Numbered from the stretch's first letter, positions 20,928 through 29,839 are shown. The stretch is 41,831 bases of DNA from Evansella tamaricis (GCF_019042215.1 NZ_JAHQCS010000120.1:1-41831), one strand, 5' to 3'. Notes: a model not told the origin generated them from the sequence alone. A program made the numbers and translations.

Positions 20928-20956
20928 TTGACAATTCGACATTTGGTTTATATAAT
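20928..20956 (+). promoter_or_regulatory. Consensus sigma-A promoter of the NSS transporter
   Basis: TTGACA (20928-20933) and TATAAT (20951-20956) with exactly 17 bp between them: a perfect consensus promoter. Start-site would be near 20963, leaving a leader of about 120 bases. Confidence 0.85.
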
Positions 20957-21019
20957 AAACAAGCATAGTAGTATATTATCTTACATACAGATTAATAAAA
21001 GGAGGGACACGAGCTTTTT

Positions 21020-21049
21020 ATGGCCTTTATAAAAGTCAGAATATACTAA
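21020..21049 (+). CDS. Putative 9-aa leader peptide
   Basis: A strong AAAAGGAGGG site (20997-21006) lies in the leader, 13 bases before an ATG whose frame reads MAFIKVRIY then stop, 34 bases before the transporter ATG. The spacing is long, so translation is uncertain. It could be a regulatory upstream ORF. Confidence 0.25.
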   Translation: MAFIKVRIY

Positions 21050-21083
21050 ATTATAATTTTATTAAGGAAGGGAGTTGCATCCA

Positions 21084-22421
21084 ATGGAAACACGTGAACA
21101 ATGGGCATCAAAAATGGGCTTTATCCTTGCAGCTGTTGGATCTGCAGTTGGATTAGGTAATATTTGGCGGTTCTCCTATGTGACAGGTGAAAGTGGTGGA
21201 GCGGCGTTTTTAATCATTTATGTACTTTGTATTTTCCTTGTTGGATTACCAGTTTTATTAGCTGAATTTTCGGTTGGTCGAAGGGGACAATCAGATGTTA
21301 TAGGATCATTCAATAATATTGCTCCAGGGAAACCTTGGGTTTTGGGTGGTATTATAGGTGTTTTGACCTCATTTTTAATTTTATCTTTCTACGGTGTTAT
21401 TGCCGGTTGGGTCGTATTTTTCCTATTTAGTTACTTAACAGGAAGTGCTCAGGCAGTTGCCGGTGGTGAATATGCCGATTTCTTCGTAAACTTTATTGGT
21501 GGAGCTGCAGGCCCAGTAATTTGGCAAGTTATCTTCATGGCAGCTGTAGTAGCTATTGTGTATTTCGGTATTAAAAAAGGTATTGAATTATCAAATAAAA
21601 TTTTTATGCCATTACTTGCGTTAATCATCCTTATCCTAGCAGGTTATGCCTTAACATTAGATGGGGCAGGGGAAGGTTTGTCATTCTTATTTACTCCTGA
21701 TTGGTCTGCTTTCGGAGATGCAAGTGTATATGCAGCTGCAGTCGGGCAAGCATTCTTTACGTTGTCACTTGGTATGGGGGCGATGATCGCATATAGTAGT
21801 TACTTACCAAAAAATACGAAACTCCCTAGTGCCGCAGGAACAGTAGTAACACTAGACACACTCTTTGCGATTATTGCAGGTATTATGATTTTCCCTGTCG
21901 TATTTACATTTGGGGTTGACCCAGCAGCAGGTCCTGCATTAATCTTTATAACACTTCCAGAAGTATTTAATATGATGGGCGGAGCGGGGACGTTCTTTGC
22001 CATCCTATTCTTTTTCTTAGTTGCAATTGCAGCTTTGTCTTCTGCAATATCTTTATTAGAAGTAAGTGTTTCATATGTTATGCGTCAATTTAATTGGTCC
22101 CGTAAAAAAGCAGCATTAATTGCAGGTGTGGTGGTAACATTATTTGGAGTTCCATCTGCACTTAGTCAAGGTGGGCCACTTTCAGGTGAAATATTCGGGC
22201 TATCTTTCCTAGATTTAGTGGATACAATTACAGATAAATATACTCTTCCTTTATCGGGATTAATCGTTGCCTTATTTGTAGGGTGGGGATGGAACAAGGT
22301 AGATGCACTTAAAGAAACAGGCTTAACCGACTCACTTATTGGAGTGGTATGGTTATGGTTTATTCGGGTAATTGCTCCACTGGGTATCCTGTGGATTCTT
22401 CTGCAAAACATTTTTGGATAA
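21084..22421 (+). CDS. Sodium-dependent amino-acid transporter (NSS/SNF family, MhsT-like)
   Basis: A 445-aa membrane protein with about 11-12 segments. The N-terminal signature (SKMGFILAAVGSAVGLGNIWRF, residues about 9-30, with the unwound TM1 GLGNIW) and SGGAAF define the neurotransmitter:sodium symporter family. Bacterial members such as MhsT, LeuT and TnaT co-transport amino acids with Na+; the substrate here is unassigned. ATG 21084 follows GGAAGGGAG; TTG 21075 is too close. The consensus promoter predicts high expression. Confidence 0.9.
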   Translation: METREQWASKMGFILAAVGSAVGLGNIWRFSYVTGESGGAAFLIIYVLCIFLVGLPVLLAEFSVGRRGQSDVIGSFNNIAPGKPWVLGGIIGVLTSFLILSFYGVIAGWVVFFLFSYLTGSAQAVAGGEYADFFVNFIGGAAGPVIWQVIFMAAVVAIVYFGIKKGIELSNKIFMPLLALIILILAGYALTLDGAGEGLSFLFTPDWSAFGDASVYAAAVGQAFFTLSLGMGAMIAYSSYLPKNTKLPSAAGTVVTLDTLFAIIAGIMIFPVVFTFGVDPAAGPALIFITLPEVFNMMGGAGTFFAILFFFLVAIAALSSAISLLEVSVSYVMRQFNWSRKKAALIAGVVVTLFGVPSALSQGGPLSGEIFGLSFLDLVDTITDKYTLPLSGLIVALFVGWGWNKVDALKETGLTDSLIGVVWLWFIRVIAPLGILWILLQNIFG

Positions 22422-22426
22422 AAGGA

Positions 22427-22462
22427 AACAGCATCCCTATCTTACTGGGATGCTGTTTTTTT
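22427..22462 (+). terminator. Terminator of the NSS transporter
   Basis: AACAGCATCCC pairs with GGGATGCTGTT and is followed by a run of T. Confidence 0.9.
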
Positions 22463-22479
22463 CAAGAGATAAGGATTTA

Positions 22480-22585
22480 TAAACTTTCGGGCATACCACA
22501 GGACGTGGCGTTTTGCCGATGGACGGACATACTTCGGGGTGATGCTTGTAGAGGAAGCGTAACTGCCCTACACTTGTGACATAGA
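22480..22585 (+). repeat. Interspersed repeat copy R6 (degenerate)
   Basis: Keeps the GGGCATACCACAGGACGTGG hairpin arm, GATGCTTGTAGAGGAAG and CTGCCCTAC, but lost both outer ends. It is the most diverged copy, in plus orientation after the transporter terminator. Confidence 0.7.
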
Positions 22586-22610
22586 ATACTTATTGCTTGA
22601 ATGAATAACT

Positions 22611-23606
22611 TTATTTTTTCCTGTCCCTTTTTTCCCAATTGCGTAAGCTTGGATAAGGGTCAAATGACCATTCAATTACTCCGTTGTCTCGATACATTCC
22701 ATAGTGTAAATGTGGAGGGAACTTCCCTTGAGTCCCAGGTTTACCGTATCCAGAACTTCCCACATAACCAATGATGGTTCCAGGTTCCACTATTTTTCCC
22801 TTTTCAATTTCTTTCTCAAAGCTACTTAGATGTGCATAATAATGGTAAACATTATTAGTATCACGAATTCCTACACGCCATCCTCCATATTTATTCCACC
22901 CTTTTAATTCAACGATACCATACGTGGTTGATTTCACAGGTGTACCATAGTCTGCAAAGATATCTGTTCCCTCATGAATTCTTCTTCCTCCCCAACCTCT
23001 ACCGTCTCCCCAAGTACTGCGGTAACTGTAGTTATATCTTAAAGGAACAGGAAAGGATCGATCTCGTAAATCCAATGTATTAAAGTGTTCGTAAATTTTT
23101 GCATGTCCCATTATCAGTTCCACAGCTTTATCCCGTTGATAGTGGTCCCAAATGGCAATTTCAATATCTTCTCTTGTGTTTCCGAACTTAGAAAGGTGCT
23201 GTGACATCGTATACAATACATCTTCATCATCTTTCCTATTTGCCTTTCCATCCCCATTTCCATCTAAACCAACTCCTTCAAATAGGGAGATAGATATGGA
23301 ATTAGTATCGTCAGGATCTGGATTAATTTCTCCCGCCCATCTTTCAGGTTTAAAATGTATTGCAATAAATCCTTCTTCTTCTGGAAGATCTTTTCTTGCT
23401 ATTCTTAATCCCCGTTCATAACTATCAATTGCAGCATAATAGTACCAAGGAATTTGAGAAGTAGCTTCTGCTTTTTTATATAATGACATCCGTTCTTGAT
23501 ATATTTCCTCTGAAGAAAGATCCTTTAATGTTTCAGCTGAAAAATTAGGTGGAAGGATGAATAGAAGAGGAATGAGACAAATTATCCATTTAATGTAAAG
23601 TTTCAT
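22611..23606 (-). CDS. lytH: M23 peptidase LytH (YunA), spore cortex L,D-type endopeptidase
   Basis: A 331-aa exported protein: N-terminal signal segment (MKLYIKWIICLIPLLFILPP), a central region, and a C-terminal M23/LytM metallopeptidase domain. The Zn motifs are HEGTDIFADYG (HxxxD) and HLHYGM (HxH). In B. subtilis LytH trims stem peptides to single L-Ala during cortex formation. The start at 23606 has a GGAGAAG site; the longer frame to 23678 has none. It lies next to and divergent from lipA, as in B. subtilis. Confidence 0.88.
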   Translation of the reverse strand: MKLYIKWIICLIPLLFILPPNFSAETLKDLSSEEIYQERMSLYKKAEATSQIPWYYYAAIDSYERGLRIARKDLPEEEGFIAIHFKPERWAGEINPDPDDTNSISISLFEGVGLDGNGDGKANRKDDEDVLYTMSQHLSKFGNTREDIEIAIWDHYQRDKAVELIMGHAKIYEHFNTLDLRDRSFPVPLRYNYSYRSTWGDGRGWGGRRIHEGTDIFADYGTPVKSTTYGIVELKGWNKYGGWRVGIRDTNNVYHYYAHLSSFEKEIEKGKIVEPGTIIGYVGSSGYGKPGTQGKFPPHLHYGMYRDNGVIEWSFDPYPSLRNWEKRDRKK

Positions 23607-23842
23607 GATAGGTCTTCTCCTTTCATCAACATTCATAAATGTTATTGTTCGGAAAATGGGTATTGTCCATTCCAACAAATTATGGAAACAAACACAACCT
23701 TTGAGATTTCTTTGTTTTCATGGTAAAGTAACTAATGATTATCTGGTAAGTTGGAATACTCTTAGTAGTATCCTTGAAGAAAATATTTTATAAATAAACT
23801 TGTCAGAGTTTTAAAATGTAAATTAAACGGAGCGTGAACGAC

Positions 23843-24724
23843 ATGGCAAAACAGGAAGAATACATCCGTAAACCAGATTGGTTAAAAATAAAGTTAAATA
23901 CCAATGAATCATACACTGGGCTAAAGAAGATGATGCGGGAGAAGAAACTACATACTGTTTGTGAAGAAGCACGGTGCCCAAATATACATGAATGTTGGGC
24001 AGAACGGAAAACAGCAACTTTTATGATATTAGGTGACATCTGTACCCGTGCTTGCCGTTTTTGTGCTGTTAAAACGGGATTGCCAACAGAACTTGACCGC
24101 GAAGAGCCGGAAAGAGTAGCGGAATCAGTAGCGTTGATGGGGTTAAAACATGCAGTAATTACTGCAGTGGCAAGAGATGATTTAAAAGATGGTGGGGCGG
24201 AAATTTTTGCAGAGACCGTTCGTGCGATTAGACGTCGTAGTCCTTTTACTACCGTAGAAGTACTACCTTCTGATATGGGTGGTAAAGAGGAGAATTTAAA
24301 AATATTGTTGGATGCCCAGCCGGCTATCTTAAATCATAACATTGAAACAGTGAAGCGACTTACTCCAAGAGTCCGGGCTAGGGCGACGTATGAACGCTCC
24401 TTAGAATTTTTGCGTAGAGCAAAGGAAATGCAGCCTAAGATACCAACCAAATCCAGTCTTATGATAGGGTTAGGGGAAACGAAAGAAGAAATAGTAGAGA
24501 CGATGGACGATTTAAGAAGTGTGAATGTGGATATTATGACTATTGGGCAATATTTACAACCAACGAAAAGTCATTTAAAGATAAAAAAATACTGGACTCC
24601 GGAAGAGTTTAGGGAATTACGGGATATTGCCTTAAGTAAAGGTTTTAAACATTGTGAATCAGGTCCATTAGTTCGTTCCTCTTACCATGCTGACGAACAG
24701 GTAAATGCAGCGGAACAACGATAA
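23843..24724 (+). CDS. lipA: Lipoyl synthase LipA
   Basis: A 293-aa radical SAM enzyme inserting two sulfurs into octanoyl chains on lipoyl domains. It has both 4Fe-4S motifs: the auxiliary [12 protein letters not shown] (CX4CX5C) and the radical [11 protein letters not shown] (CX3CX2C). ATG 23843 is preferred over GTG 23834, which overlaps the GGAG site. As an Fe-S enzyme it depends on the Suf machinery encoded upstream. Confidence 0.97.
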   Translation: MAKQEEYIRKPDWLKIKLNTNESYTGLKKMMREKKLHTVCEEARCPNIHECWAERKTATFMILGDICTRACRFCAVKTGLPTELDREEPERVAESVALMGLKHAVITAVARDDLKDGGAEIFAETVRAIRRRSPFTTVEVLPSDMGGKEENLKILLDAQPAILNHNIETVKRLTPRVRARATYERSLEFLRRAKEMQPKIPTKSSLMIGLGETKEEIVETMDDLRSVNVDIMTIGQYLQPTKSHLKIKKYWTPEEFRELRDIALSKGFKHCESGPLVRSSYHADEQVNAAEQR

Positions 24725-24736
24725 TTGAATTAAAAT

Positions 24737-24775
24737 AAGGGTGTTACCATACTGAATGGTAGCACCCTTCACATT
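24737..24775. terminator. Bidirectional terminator between lipA and yutC
   Basis: AAGGGTGTTACCAT pairs with ATGGTAGCACCCTT, flanked by A-rich and T-containing ends, between converging genes. Confidence 0.75.
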
Positions 24776-25461
24776 TATCTACCTGAGCGAATTGCCCCTG
24801 CACGATTATCGTTAATATCTTCGTGGAACTGGTCGTTATTCCAATCTTCCATTCGGGAGTTTTCAAAATCAATTTGTTCTCCTTGTGGTGATTCCAGCAT
24901 TAAATCAATGGTTGCATTTAGTGAACCGACATAATCTTGATCCTTTGATGACATACCACGGTACTTTTCAATCTCTAACATCATTACCGGGTCATCACTT
25001 ACATAGACATCGAAGTAAGCAGGGACAATGGAATAAGCTGTATTCCTCACTTGCGTTGCTAAGTATTTACGATCCATGTCCTCCATTTCATTTTCACCAG
25101 AATCATATGCCACGAGAACATGTTGGTCCGTAACAAGTGCCGCAGATTCCCGAACGTCTTTTAATGAAGCTGTTAATTGACCAATAGTTTCTGCCATTAA
25201 GGAACGGTCGTATACTGCTAAGGTGGCTGCACCACCCAGTGCAGTTGTATCTGTATATCGACCGAATCCAAACCGCGTATATTGATCGGTATCATCAGTG
25301 GCACGTCTATTTAATACAAAATGCTGATTCGGCTGTTGATAACCCCTGAGGAGATCCATCTGTTGCCCTTCAGCTCCATGTGATCCTTCCGTATTACCGC
25401 ACCCACTCGTAATTAAGGAAAGGCTTAACAAGGTGATCAAAGATAATACAGTTTTTTTCAT
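24775..25461 (-). CDS. yutC: YhcN/YlaJ-family sporulation lipoprotein YutC
   Basis: A 228-aa lipoprotein with a signal peptide and lipobox LITSGC (Cys at residue 21). The remainder resembles the YhcN/YlaJ spore lipoprotein domain (TAAL-type helical and alpha-beta pattern, VTDQHVLVAYDSGENEMEDM, YFDVYVSDDP). ATG 25461 follows AGGAGG at suitable spacing; a GTG at 25473 overlaps that site. Forespore location is inferred from the family. Confidence 0.8.
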   Translation of the reverse strand: MKKTVLSLITLLSLSLITSGCGNTEGSHGAEGQQMDLLRGYQQPNQHFVLNRRATDDTDQYTRFGFGRYTDTTALGGAATLAVYDRSLMAETIGQLTASLKDVRESAALVTDQHVLVAYDSGENEMEDMDRKYLATQVRNTAYSIVPAYFDVYVSDDPVMMLEIEKYRGMSSKDQDYVGSLNATIDLMLESPQGEQIDFENSRMEDWNNDQFHEDINDNRAGAIRSGR

Positions 25462-25604
25462 GTTAAAAAACACCTCCTATCAGTAGGATGACCGATAGAA
25501 CCTTTGTTTAAGGGTGGTAATTAATGGCTCTCTTTTGTATTGATTATTGAAATTTGTAGAAAAATAAGGCAAGATAGAAATTAGAAAAGCGAGGTGGGAA
25601 ATTG

Positions 25605-25898
25605 ATGGTAAGTATACAAGGTGCATCTTACGAAGTAGTGGAGGATGTAAGAAACGGATGGAATGAAGAAGAATTTAAAAATCGTTATAGTGATGTTTTA
25701 AATAAATATGATTTTATCGTTGGGGATTGGGGTTATGATCAATTACGATTAAAAGGTTTTTTTGACGAAGAAAATAAAAAGGCAAGTTTTGATTCGAAAA
25801 TTGGTTCCCTTCCTGAATACTTATATGAATATTGTAACTTTGGCTGTGCTTACTTTATTGTAAAAAAAGTAAAACAACCACAAGCAGTAAGTAAATAA
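25605..25898 (+). CDS. yutD: YutD-like protein
   Basis: A 97-aa protein of the YutD (DUF1027) family of unknown function. NGWNEEEFKNRYSDVLNKYD and FIVGDWGYDQLRLKGF are diagnostic. ATG 25605 lies 7 bases after GAGGTGG. It is divergent from yutC, as expected for the yut block. Confidence 0.85.
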   Translation: MVSIQGASYEVVEDVRNGWNEEEFKNRYSDVLNKYDFIVGDWGYDQLRLKGFFDEENKKASFDSKIGSLPEYLYEYCNFGCAYFIVKKVKQPQAVSK

Positions 25899-25903
25899 AT
25901 AAA

Positions 25904-25940
25904 AACCAAAAGCCATCGTAAAGTGATGGCTTTGGTTATT
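25904..25940. terminator. Bidirectional terminator
   Basis: AACCAAAAGCCATC pairs with GATGGCTTTGGTT, with A-rich sequence before and T-rich after. It serves yutD and the converging minus-strand gene. Confidence 0.75.
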
Positions 25941-25953
25941 CTATTGGTGTAAA

Positions 25954-26226
25954 TTATGGTTTGAATGGTTCTTCTCGGTCAATCCGTTTATCATCATGTG
26001 TAGGATGAGACCCTGGGTCTTTCCGTTCCAAGTCTTGATGGAGGTTACGGTTCTCATACGTAAACGCACTGGCGGAACGCTGGCCATCTTTCCAGGCAGT
26101 TGTTTTTTGTAGGGTACCTTTAATTGGGGAACCATATGGCCCTTCAGGGGTTTGCTCTGGAATAATTTCTGATTTATTCTTTTCCACTGTTGAAAAATCG
26201 GTGTAGTATTCATCGTCATGGTACAT
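25954..26226 (-). CDS. Small conserved-looking hydrophilic protein, unknown
   Basis: A 90-aa polar protein I cannot assign. It contains PEGPYGSPIKG and RSASAFTYENRNLHQD, which look conserved in character, and many Asp/Glu/His residues near the C-terminus. On the minus strand GGAGG sits 8 bases before TTG 26232 and 14 before ATG 26226, so a two-residue longer form is possible. A second frame over the same DNA (25941-26219) lacks a ribosome site. Confidence 0.65.
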   Translation of the reverse strand: MYHDDEYYTDFSTVEKNKSEIIPEQTPEGPYGSPIKGTLQKTTAWKDGQRSASAFTYENRNLHQDLERKDPGSHPTHDDKRIDREEPFKP

Positions 26227-26366
26227 AAACAAAGAAAACACCTCCTTATAAGTTAGTATGGTAAAAGGAGGTGGAAACATTCTTAGCAAATAAATAATTG
26301 CTTAATATGTCACATGAAATGCTGTTTTTCTCTTCACTTAATTTGGGGAGAATGACATCTTGAATG

Positions 26367-26633
26367 TTATATTACTTCATAAAGGAAATCCCTTAGTTCA
26401 TTTCCTTCCTCTTCTGTTAGTTGAAAAGCTTCTTCAATATATCCAGGTTCTTCCAAATCATCCTGTCCAATAATAGCAAAACGATTAGACTGAATATCTA
26501 GAACTAATCTTTTCCCATAGTATCGGTTAGTTGATATGAGGACGATATCGTATCTTTGGTGTTCACCCATAAAACTGACATAGCGTGTTTTCGTTTCTTC
26601 ATTTTCATCATATAAAAAAAAACGTTCTGACAT
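26367..26633 (-). CDS. DUF3055 family protein
   Basis: An 88-aa acidic protein matching my recollection of DUF3055 (ERFFLYDENEETKTRYVSFM, YYGKRLVLD, DDLEEPGYIEEAF). Function is unknown. A GGAGAG site precedes the ATG. It is divergent from yutE. Confidence 0.65.
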   Translation of the reverse strand: MSERFFLYDENEETKTRYVSFMGEHQRYDIVLISTNRYYGKRLVLDIQSNRFAIIGQDDLEEPGYIEEAFQLTEEEGNELRDFLYEVI

Positions 26634-26786
26634 AAAATCTCTCCTTTTTCTTTGTTCCTACTTTTCCCTTTATATGAATTATGCCAAAACTTTTCCTACA
26701 TTACCAACTATTGAATTAAAAATGTACATTTTATTTTCAAAACTTGAATTTTGGAAATATGATAAAATAAGGTGAGATATGAAAGG

Positions 26787-27242
26787 ATGATGAAAGTGTA
26801 CTTCGTGGACAGAGAATTAATTGAGAAACGTTTATTATACATAGAAAAACAGTTGGAGGTTTTCTCGAAACAAAAATCATGGGAAACGGAACTGGAATGC
26901 TTAGCTTTAGAAAGAATTTCACATATGTTAATTGAAGTGATTGTAGATGTTGGGAACCAAATGATTGACGGATTTATAATGCGCGATCCAGGAAGTTACG
27001 AAGATGTGGTTGACATTCTTGAGGACGAAAAAGTTATCTCGAAGGATGATGGGGATGCACTGAAAAGAATTCTTCCTTGGAGAAAAAACTTATTGCAGGA
27101 TTATGTGGAAGTAAACCATCACGTATTGGCGAACTCTTTTTTTAAAGAAAGTGAAACATTACTGCGTTTTCCAGGCAAAGTTAGGATGTACTTAAAAAAT
27201 GAATTAGGACCAGTTTCTGCATTTTTGCCAAATAAGGAGTAA
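26787..27242 (+). CDS. yutE: DUF86 / HepT-like protein YutE
   Basis: A 151-aa all-helical protein of the DUF86 family, related to HEPN/HepT toxins of MNT-HEPN pairs. The usual Rx4HxY-type motif appears altered: WRKNLLQDYVEVN keeps Arg and Tyr but has Asp where His is expected. No nucleotidyltransferase partner is adjacent, so a toxin role is unlikely; YutE is a widespread orphan in Bacillaceae. The start is ATG 26787 or 26790 after AGGTGAG. Confidence 0.75.
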   Translation: MMKVYFVDRELIEKRLLYIEKQLEVFSKQKSWETELECLALERISHMLIEVIVDVGNQMIDGFIMRDPGSYEDVVDILEDEKVISKDDGDALKRILPWRKNLLQDYVEVNHHVLANSFFKESETLLRFPGKVRMYLKNELGPVSAFLPNKE

Positions 27243-27282
27243 ATTTACTCCTGTGTTCCATGGTGATTTGATATTTTTGTAA

Positions 27283-27425
27283 TCTCCGGGTAAGTTTTTC
27301 TAGCTCCAGCGCCTACTCGCTGAGGGGCACTTCGGAAGTGACAACCGAAGTCAAAGGATCGGACTTCTAGTTGTCATTCCTCCACTGCCCTACGCTCGTG
27401 TTCATAGGCGCTTGCGCTTTTCTTG
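27283..27425 (+). repeat. Interspersed repeat copy R7 (canonical short form)
   Basis: Complete short element: CTAGCTCCAGCGCCTACTCG, GGGGCACTTCGGAAGTG, the TGACAAC/GTTGTCA hairpin, CTGCCCTACGCTCGTG, TAGGCGCTTGCGCTTTTCTT. Two extra bases sit inside AAAGGATCGGAC. Plus orientation, after yutE. Confidence 0.88.
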
Positions 27426-27548
27426 TTATTATTTGTGAAAAAGTGAACATATGATGAACTGATTAAGTCAAATTTGTAAACATTTATGTAATTATATTTT
27501 CGGATGTCTTTTCATTAGGTAAAATGTAGGAGAAGGAAGGTGAGGAAA

Positions 27549-28181
27549 ATGGTGACGAAAACCACCTCAACACGAGATCAGATTCTCAGTCTATTAAAAA
27601 GAAAAAAACAGTTAACGGTTTCAGCAATTGCTCATGAACTTGATATTACAGAGATGGCTGTAAGAAGGCATCTCAATACATTAGAAAGAGACGATATTGT
27701 TGAAACAACATTATTTCGTCAGGCAATGGGTCGCCCAACGAATGTTTACCAATTATCGCATTCGGGCCAAGAATTATTTCCAAGGGATTACGCTACTTTC
27801 TCGATTGAATTATTAAAAGATTTAGAACGATTAGAGGGAACAGACAAAGTTAAAGAACTTTTTTCAAGGCGTAGTGAAAGAATAAAAAATCGATATGAAA
27901 AAAGAATGTTTTTGAAAGATTTTGGCGAGAAGGTAGAGGAGTTTGCTAGGCTACAAAACGAAAACGGTTTTATGGCAGAAGTATCAACAGAAGAGGATGG
28001 AACATATGTCATAAAGCAATACAATTGCCCAATTGCTGATGTTGCTATCGAATTTCCATTAGTATGTGAGAGTGAAATGAACCTGATGAAGGAATTATTA
28101 CATGCAGATGTACATTGCGTCACCTGTATCGCCACTGGACAAGATGGACATTGTTATTATAGAATCAGAGAAAAGAAATAA
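27549..28181 (+). CDS. SufR-like DeoR/ArsR-type transcriptional regulator with C-terminal cysteines
   Basis: A 210-aa regulator. A winged helix-turn-helix occupies residues about 8-60 (LTVSAIAHELDITEMAVRRH). The C-terminus carries Cys residues arranged C-X12-C-X16-C-X2-C-X8-C. SufR proteins, as I recall, use CX12CX13CX14C for a 4Fe-4S cluster; here the first two and last Cys match that spacing exactly. It likely senses Fe-S status and may control suf (inference). ATG 27549 follows GGAAGGTGAGG. Confidence 0.75.
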   Translation: MVTKTTSTRDQILSLLKRKKQLTVSAIAHELDITEMAVRRHLNTLERDDIVETTLFRQAMGRPTNVYQLSHSGQELFPRDYATFSIELLKDLERLEGTDKVKELFSRRSERIKNRYEKRMFLKDFGEKVEEFARLQNENGFMAEVSTEEDGTYVIKQYNCPIADVAIEFPLVCESEMNLMKELLHADVHCVTCIATGQDGHCYYRIREKK

Positions 28182-28186
28182 TTGAC

Positions 28187-28221
28187 ATCGTCACTCATCA
28201 TGGGTGACGATTCTGTTTTTA
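28187..28221 (+). terminator. Terminator of the SufR-like gene
   Basis: ATCGTCAC pairs with GTGACGAT, then a T-run. Confidence 0.75.
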
Positions 28222-28274
28222 TAAACAATCTTTAAAAGTAAACTCAAAAAATAAGTCATTGGAGGAAAGAGGAA

Positions 28275-29045
28275 TTGAAGGACTATAAAGGATTTTTAAT
28301 TGACCTCGATGGAACGATGTACCGTGGCGAGGAGAGAATTGAAGCCGCATCTCACTTTGTAAAAAAAATTAGGGATAAGAATATACCTTATTTATTTGTA
28401 ACAAATAATTCTTCTAGAACACCTAGCCATGTAGCGGAAAAATTGATTTCTATGGACATACCTTCTACACCAGAACATGTTTTCACCACAAGTATGGCAA
28501 CATCAAATTATATTAAAGAAAAGTTTCCAAAAGGACGAGTGTTTATGATAGGGGAAGAGGGATTAGAAGACGCTCTTCGTCAGTATGAATTAAAACTAGT
28601 TGATGGAGACGGAGAAGTGGATGTAGTAGTCATGGGAATAGATAGAAGTATTAACTATGAAAAACTTTCAAAAGCTTGTCTGGCAGTTCGGTCTGGTGCA
28701 TTATTTTTATCAACTAACGGAGATGTTGCAATTCCAACGGAGCGGGGTCTTCTCCCAGGGAACGGTTCACTGACTTCCGTCGTTCAAGTTTCCACTGGAG
28801 TAAATCCAATCTATATAGGAAAACCAGAATCAATTATTGTAGAACAAGCCTTAGACGTGTTAGGAACGTCTCTGGTTGACACGGTAATGGTGGGAGATAA
28901 TTATCAAACAGACATTTTAGCTGGAATTAATGCAGGAATGGATACAATAATTGTCCATACTGGTGTAACTGCAAAAAAACATCTTCTACAGTTGGAAATA
29001 CAGCCAACATGGTCAATTGATTCTTTAGATGAATGGAAATTTTAG
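28275..29045 (+). CDS. yutF: HAD-superfamily (NagD-type) phosphatase YutF
   Basis: A 256-aa HAD IIA-type hydrolase. Motif I is FLIDLDGTMY (DxDGT), motif II VTNNSS, motif III includes GKPES, and motif IV MVGDNYQTDI. These enzymes dephosphorylate small metabolites; the physiological substrate is uncertain. It starts with TTG behind GGAGGAAAGAGG. It follows the regulator after a terminator. Confidence 0.9.
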   Translation: MKDYKGFLIDLDGTMYRGEERIEAASHFVKKIRDKNIPYLFVTNNSSRTPSHVAEKLISMDIPSTPEHVFTTSMATSNYIKEKFPKGRVFMIGEEGLEDALRQYELKLVDGDGEVDVVVMGIDRSINYEKLSKACLAVRSGALFLSTNGDVAIPTERGLLPGNGSLTSVVQVSTGVNPIYIGKPESIIVEQALDVLGTSLVDTVMVGDNYQTDILAGINAGMDTIIVHTGVTAKKHLLQLEIQPTWSIDSLDEWKF

Positions 29046-29090
29046 AGGAGAGGTAAGACCCGTGCCTTCAGCCTTGAATAATTGACAAAT

Positions 29091-29130
29091 AAACGTCTCA
29101 GATATTCCCGTAACTGAGACGTTTATTTAA
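29091..29130. terminator. Bidirectional terminator between yutF and yutG
   Basis: AAACGTCTCAG pairs with CTGAGACGTTT, flanked by A and T tracts between converging genes. Confidence 0.8.
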
Positions 29131-29148
29131 GCCATTTCAGTCTGTCCA

Positions 29149-29640
29149 CTATTCTGTATTTTCTGCACTATGTGCTAGACGACTAGACGCTGCAGCGGCT
29201 ATCGCCCCTACAATATCATCCAAGAATGTATGACAGCCTTGATTTTTATCGTTAAGCTTTTGTAACACACCAGGCTTTAATTTGTCTATATAACCATAAT
29301 TAGTAAATCCGATTGACCCATAAACATTTACAATGGAGAGGGCAATTATTTCATCAACACCATACAGTCCTTCATCCCGTTCCACAATACCTTGTAGAGG
29401 TTCTTCCAATTTTCCTTGTTCACAGAGAAGGTCCAATTGAATCCCTGTCATTATCGCATTTTGTACTTCTCTTTTCTTTAAGACTTTTTCAATATGTTCG
29501 ATACATAACTCTTTCGTTAAATTGCTGTAGTAATTTTTTTGTAAAAAATAAACGAGATCGGCAATATCCTCTATACTAACTCCCCGTTCTAGAAGCCATT
29601 CCCTTGCTTTTTCTGTGTAAAAGTCACTGTTTTTTTTCAT
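29149..29640 (-). CDS. yutG: Phosphatidylglycerophosphatase A-family protein YutG
   Basis: A 163-aa protein of the PgpA/YutG family, lacking obvious membrane segments, unlike E. coli PgpA. GLYGVDEIIALSIVNVYGSI and TFLDDIVGAIAAA contain the acidic conserved residues. YutG-type proteins are annotated as phosphatidylglycerophosphatase A-like; direct activity is not certain. ATG 29640 follows AGGTGATG. Confidence 0.75.
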   Translation of the reverse strand: MKKNSDFYTEKAREWLLERGVSIEDIADLVYFLQKNYYSNLTKELCIEHIEKVLKKREVQNAIMTGIQLDLLCEQGKLEEPLQGIVERDEGLYGVDEIIALSIVNVYGSIGFTNYGYIDKLKPGVLQKLNDKNQGCHTFLDDIVGAIAAAASSRLAHSAENTE

Positions 29641-29788
29641 CACACATCACCTGTTTTTATGGTTTTAAAAAGTATATGCAGCTGCCTAAAATCTGTGTAA
29701 ATTTACTCATGATTGAAACATTACTGTGATAGGACATGTCTTCTTAGTGTGGTGAATTGTATGTAAAATTATTCTTGATGAATTATTA

Positions 29789-29816
29789 ACAGCTTCCATA
29801 TCTGGGTCATAGACTA
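29789..29816 (+). promoter_or_regulatory. Candidate sigma-K promoter of yutH
   Basis: CATAGACTA (29808-29816) fits CATANNNTA, with AC at 29789-29790, 17 bases upstream. It lies very close to the yutH ribosome site, leaving almost no leader. Confidence 0.3.
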
Positions 29817-29839
29817 TAGGAGGAAAAGGTGGTGATTAT

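Noticed and set aside
23605-23793. Plus-strand frame between lytH and lipA
   Set aside because: No ribosome site, and it overlaps the lytH start region; likely a shadow.
25941-26219. Alternative minus-strand frame overlapping the 25954-26226 gene
   Set aside because: It has no ribosome site, while the other frame has AAGGAGGTG upstream and a more protein-like composition.
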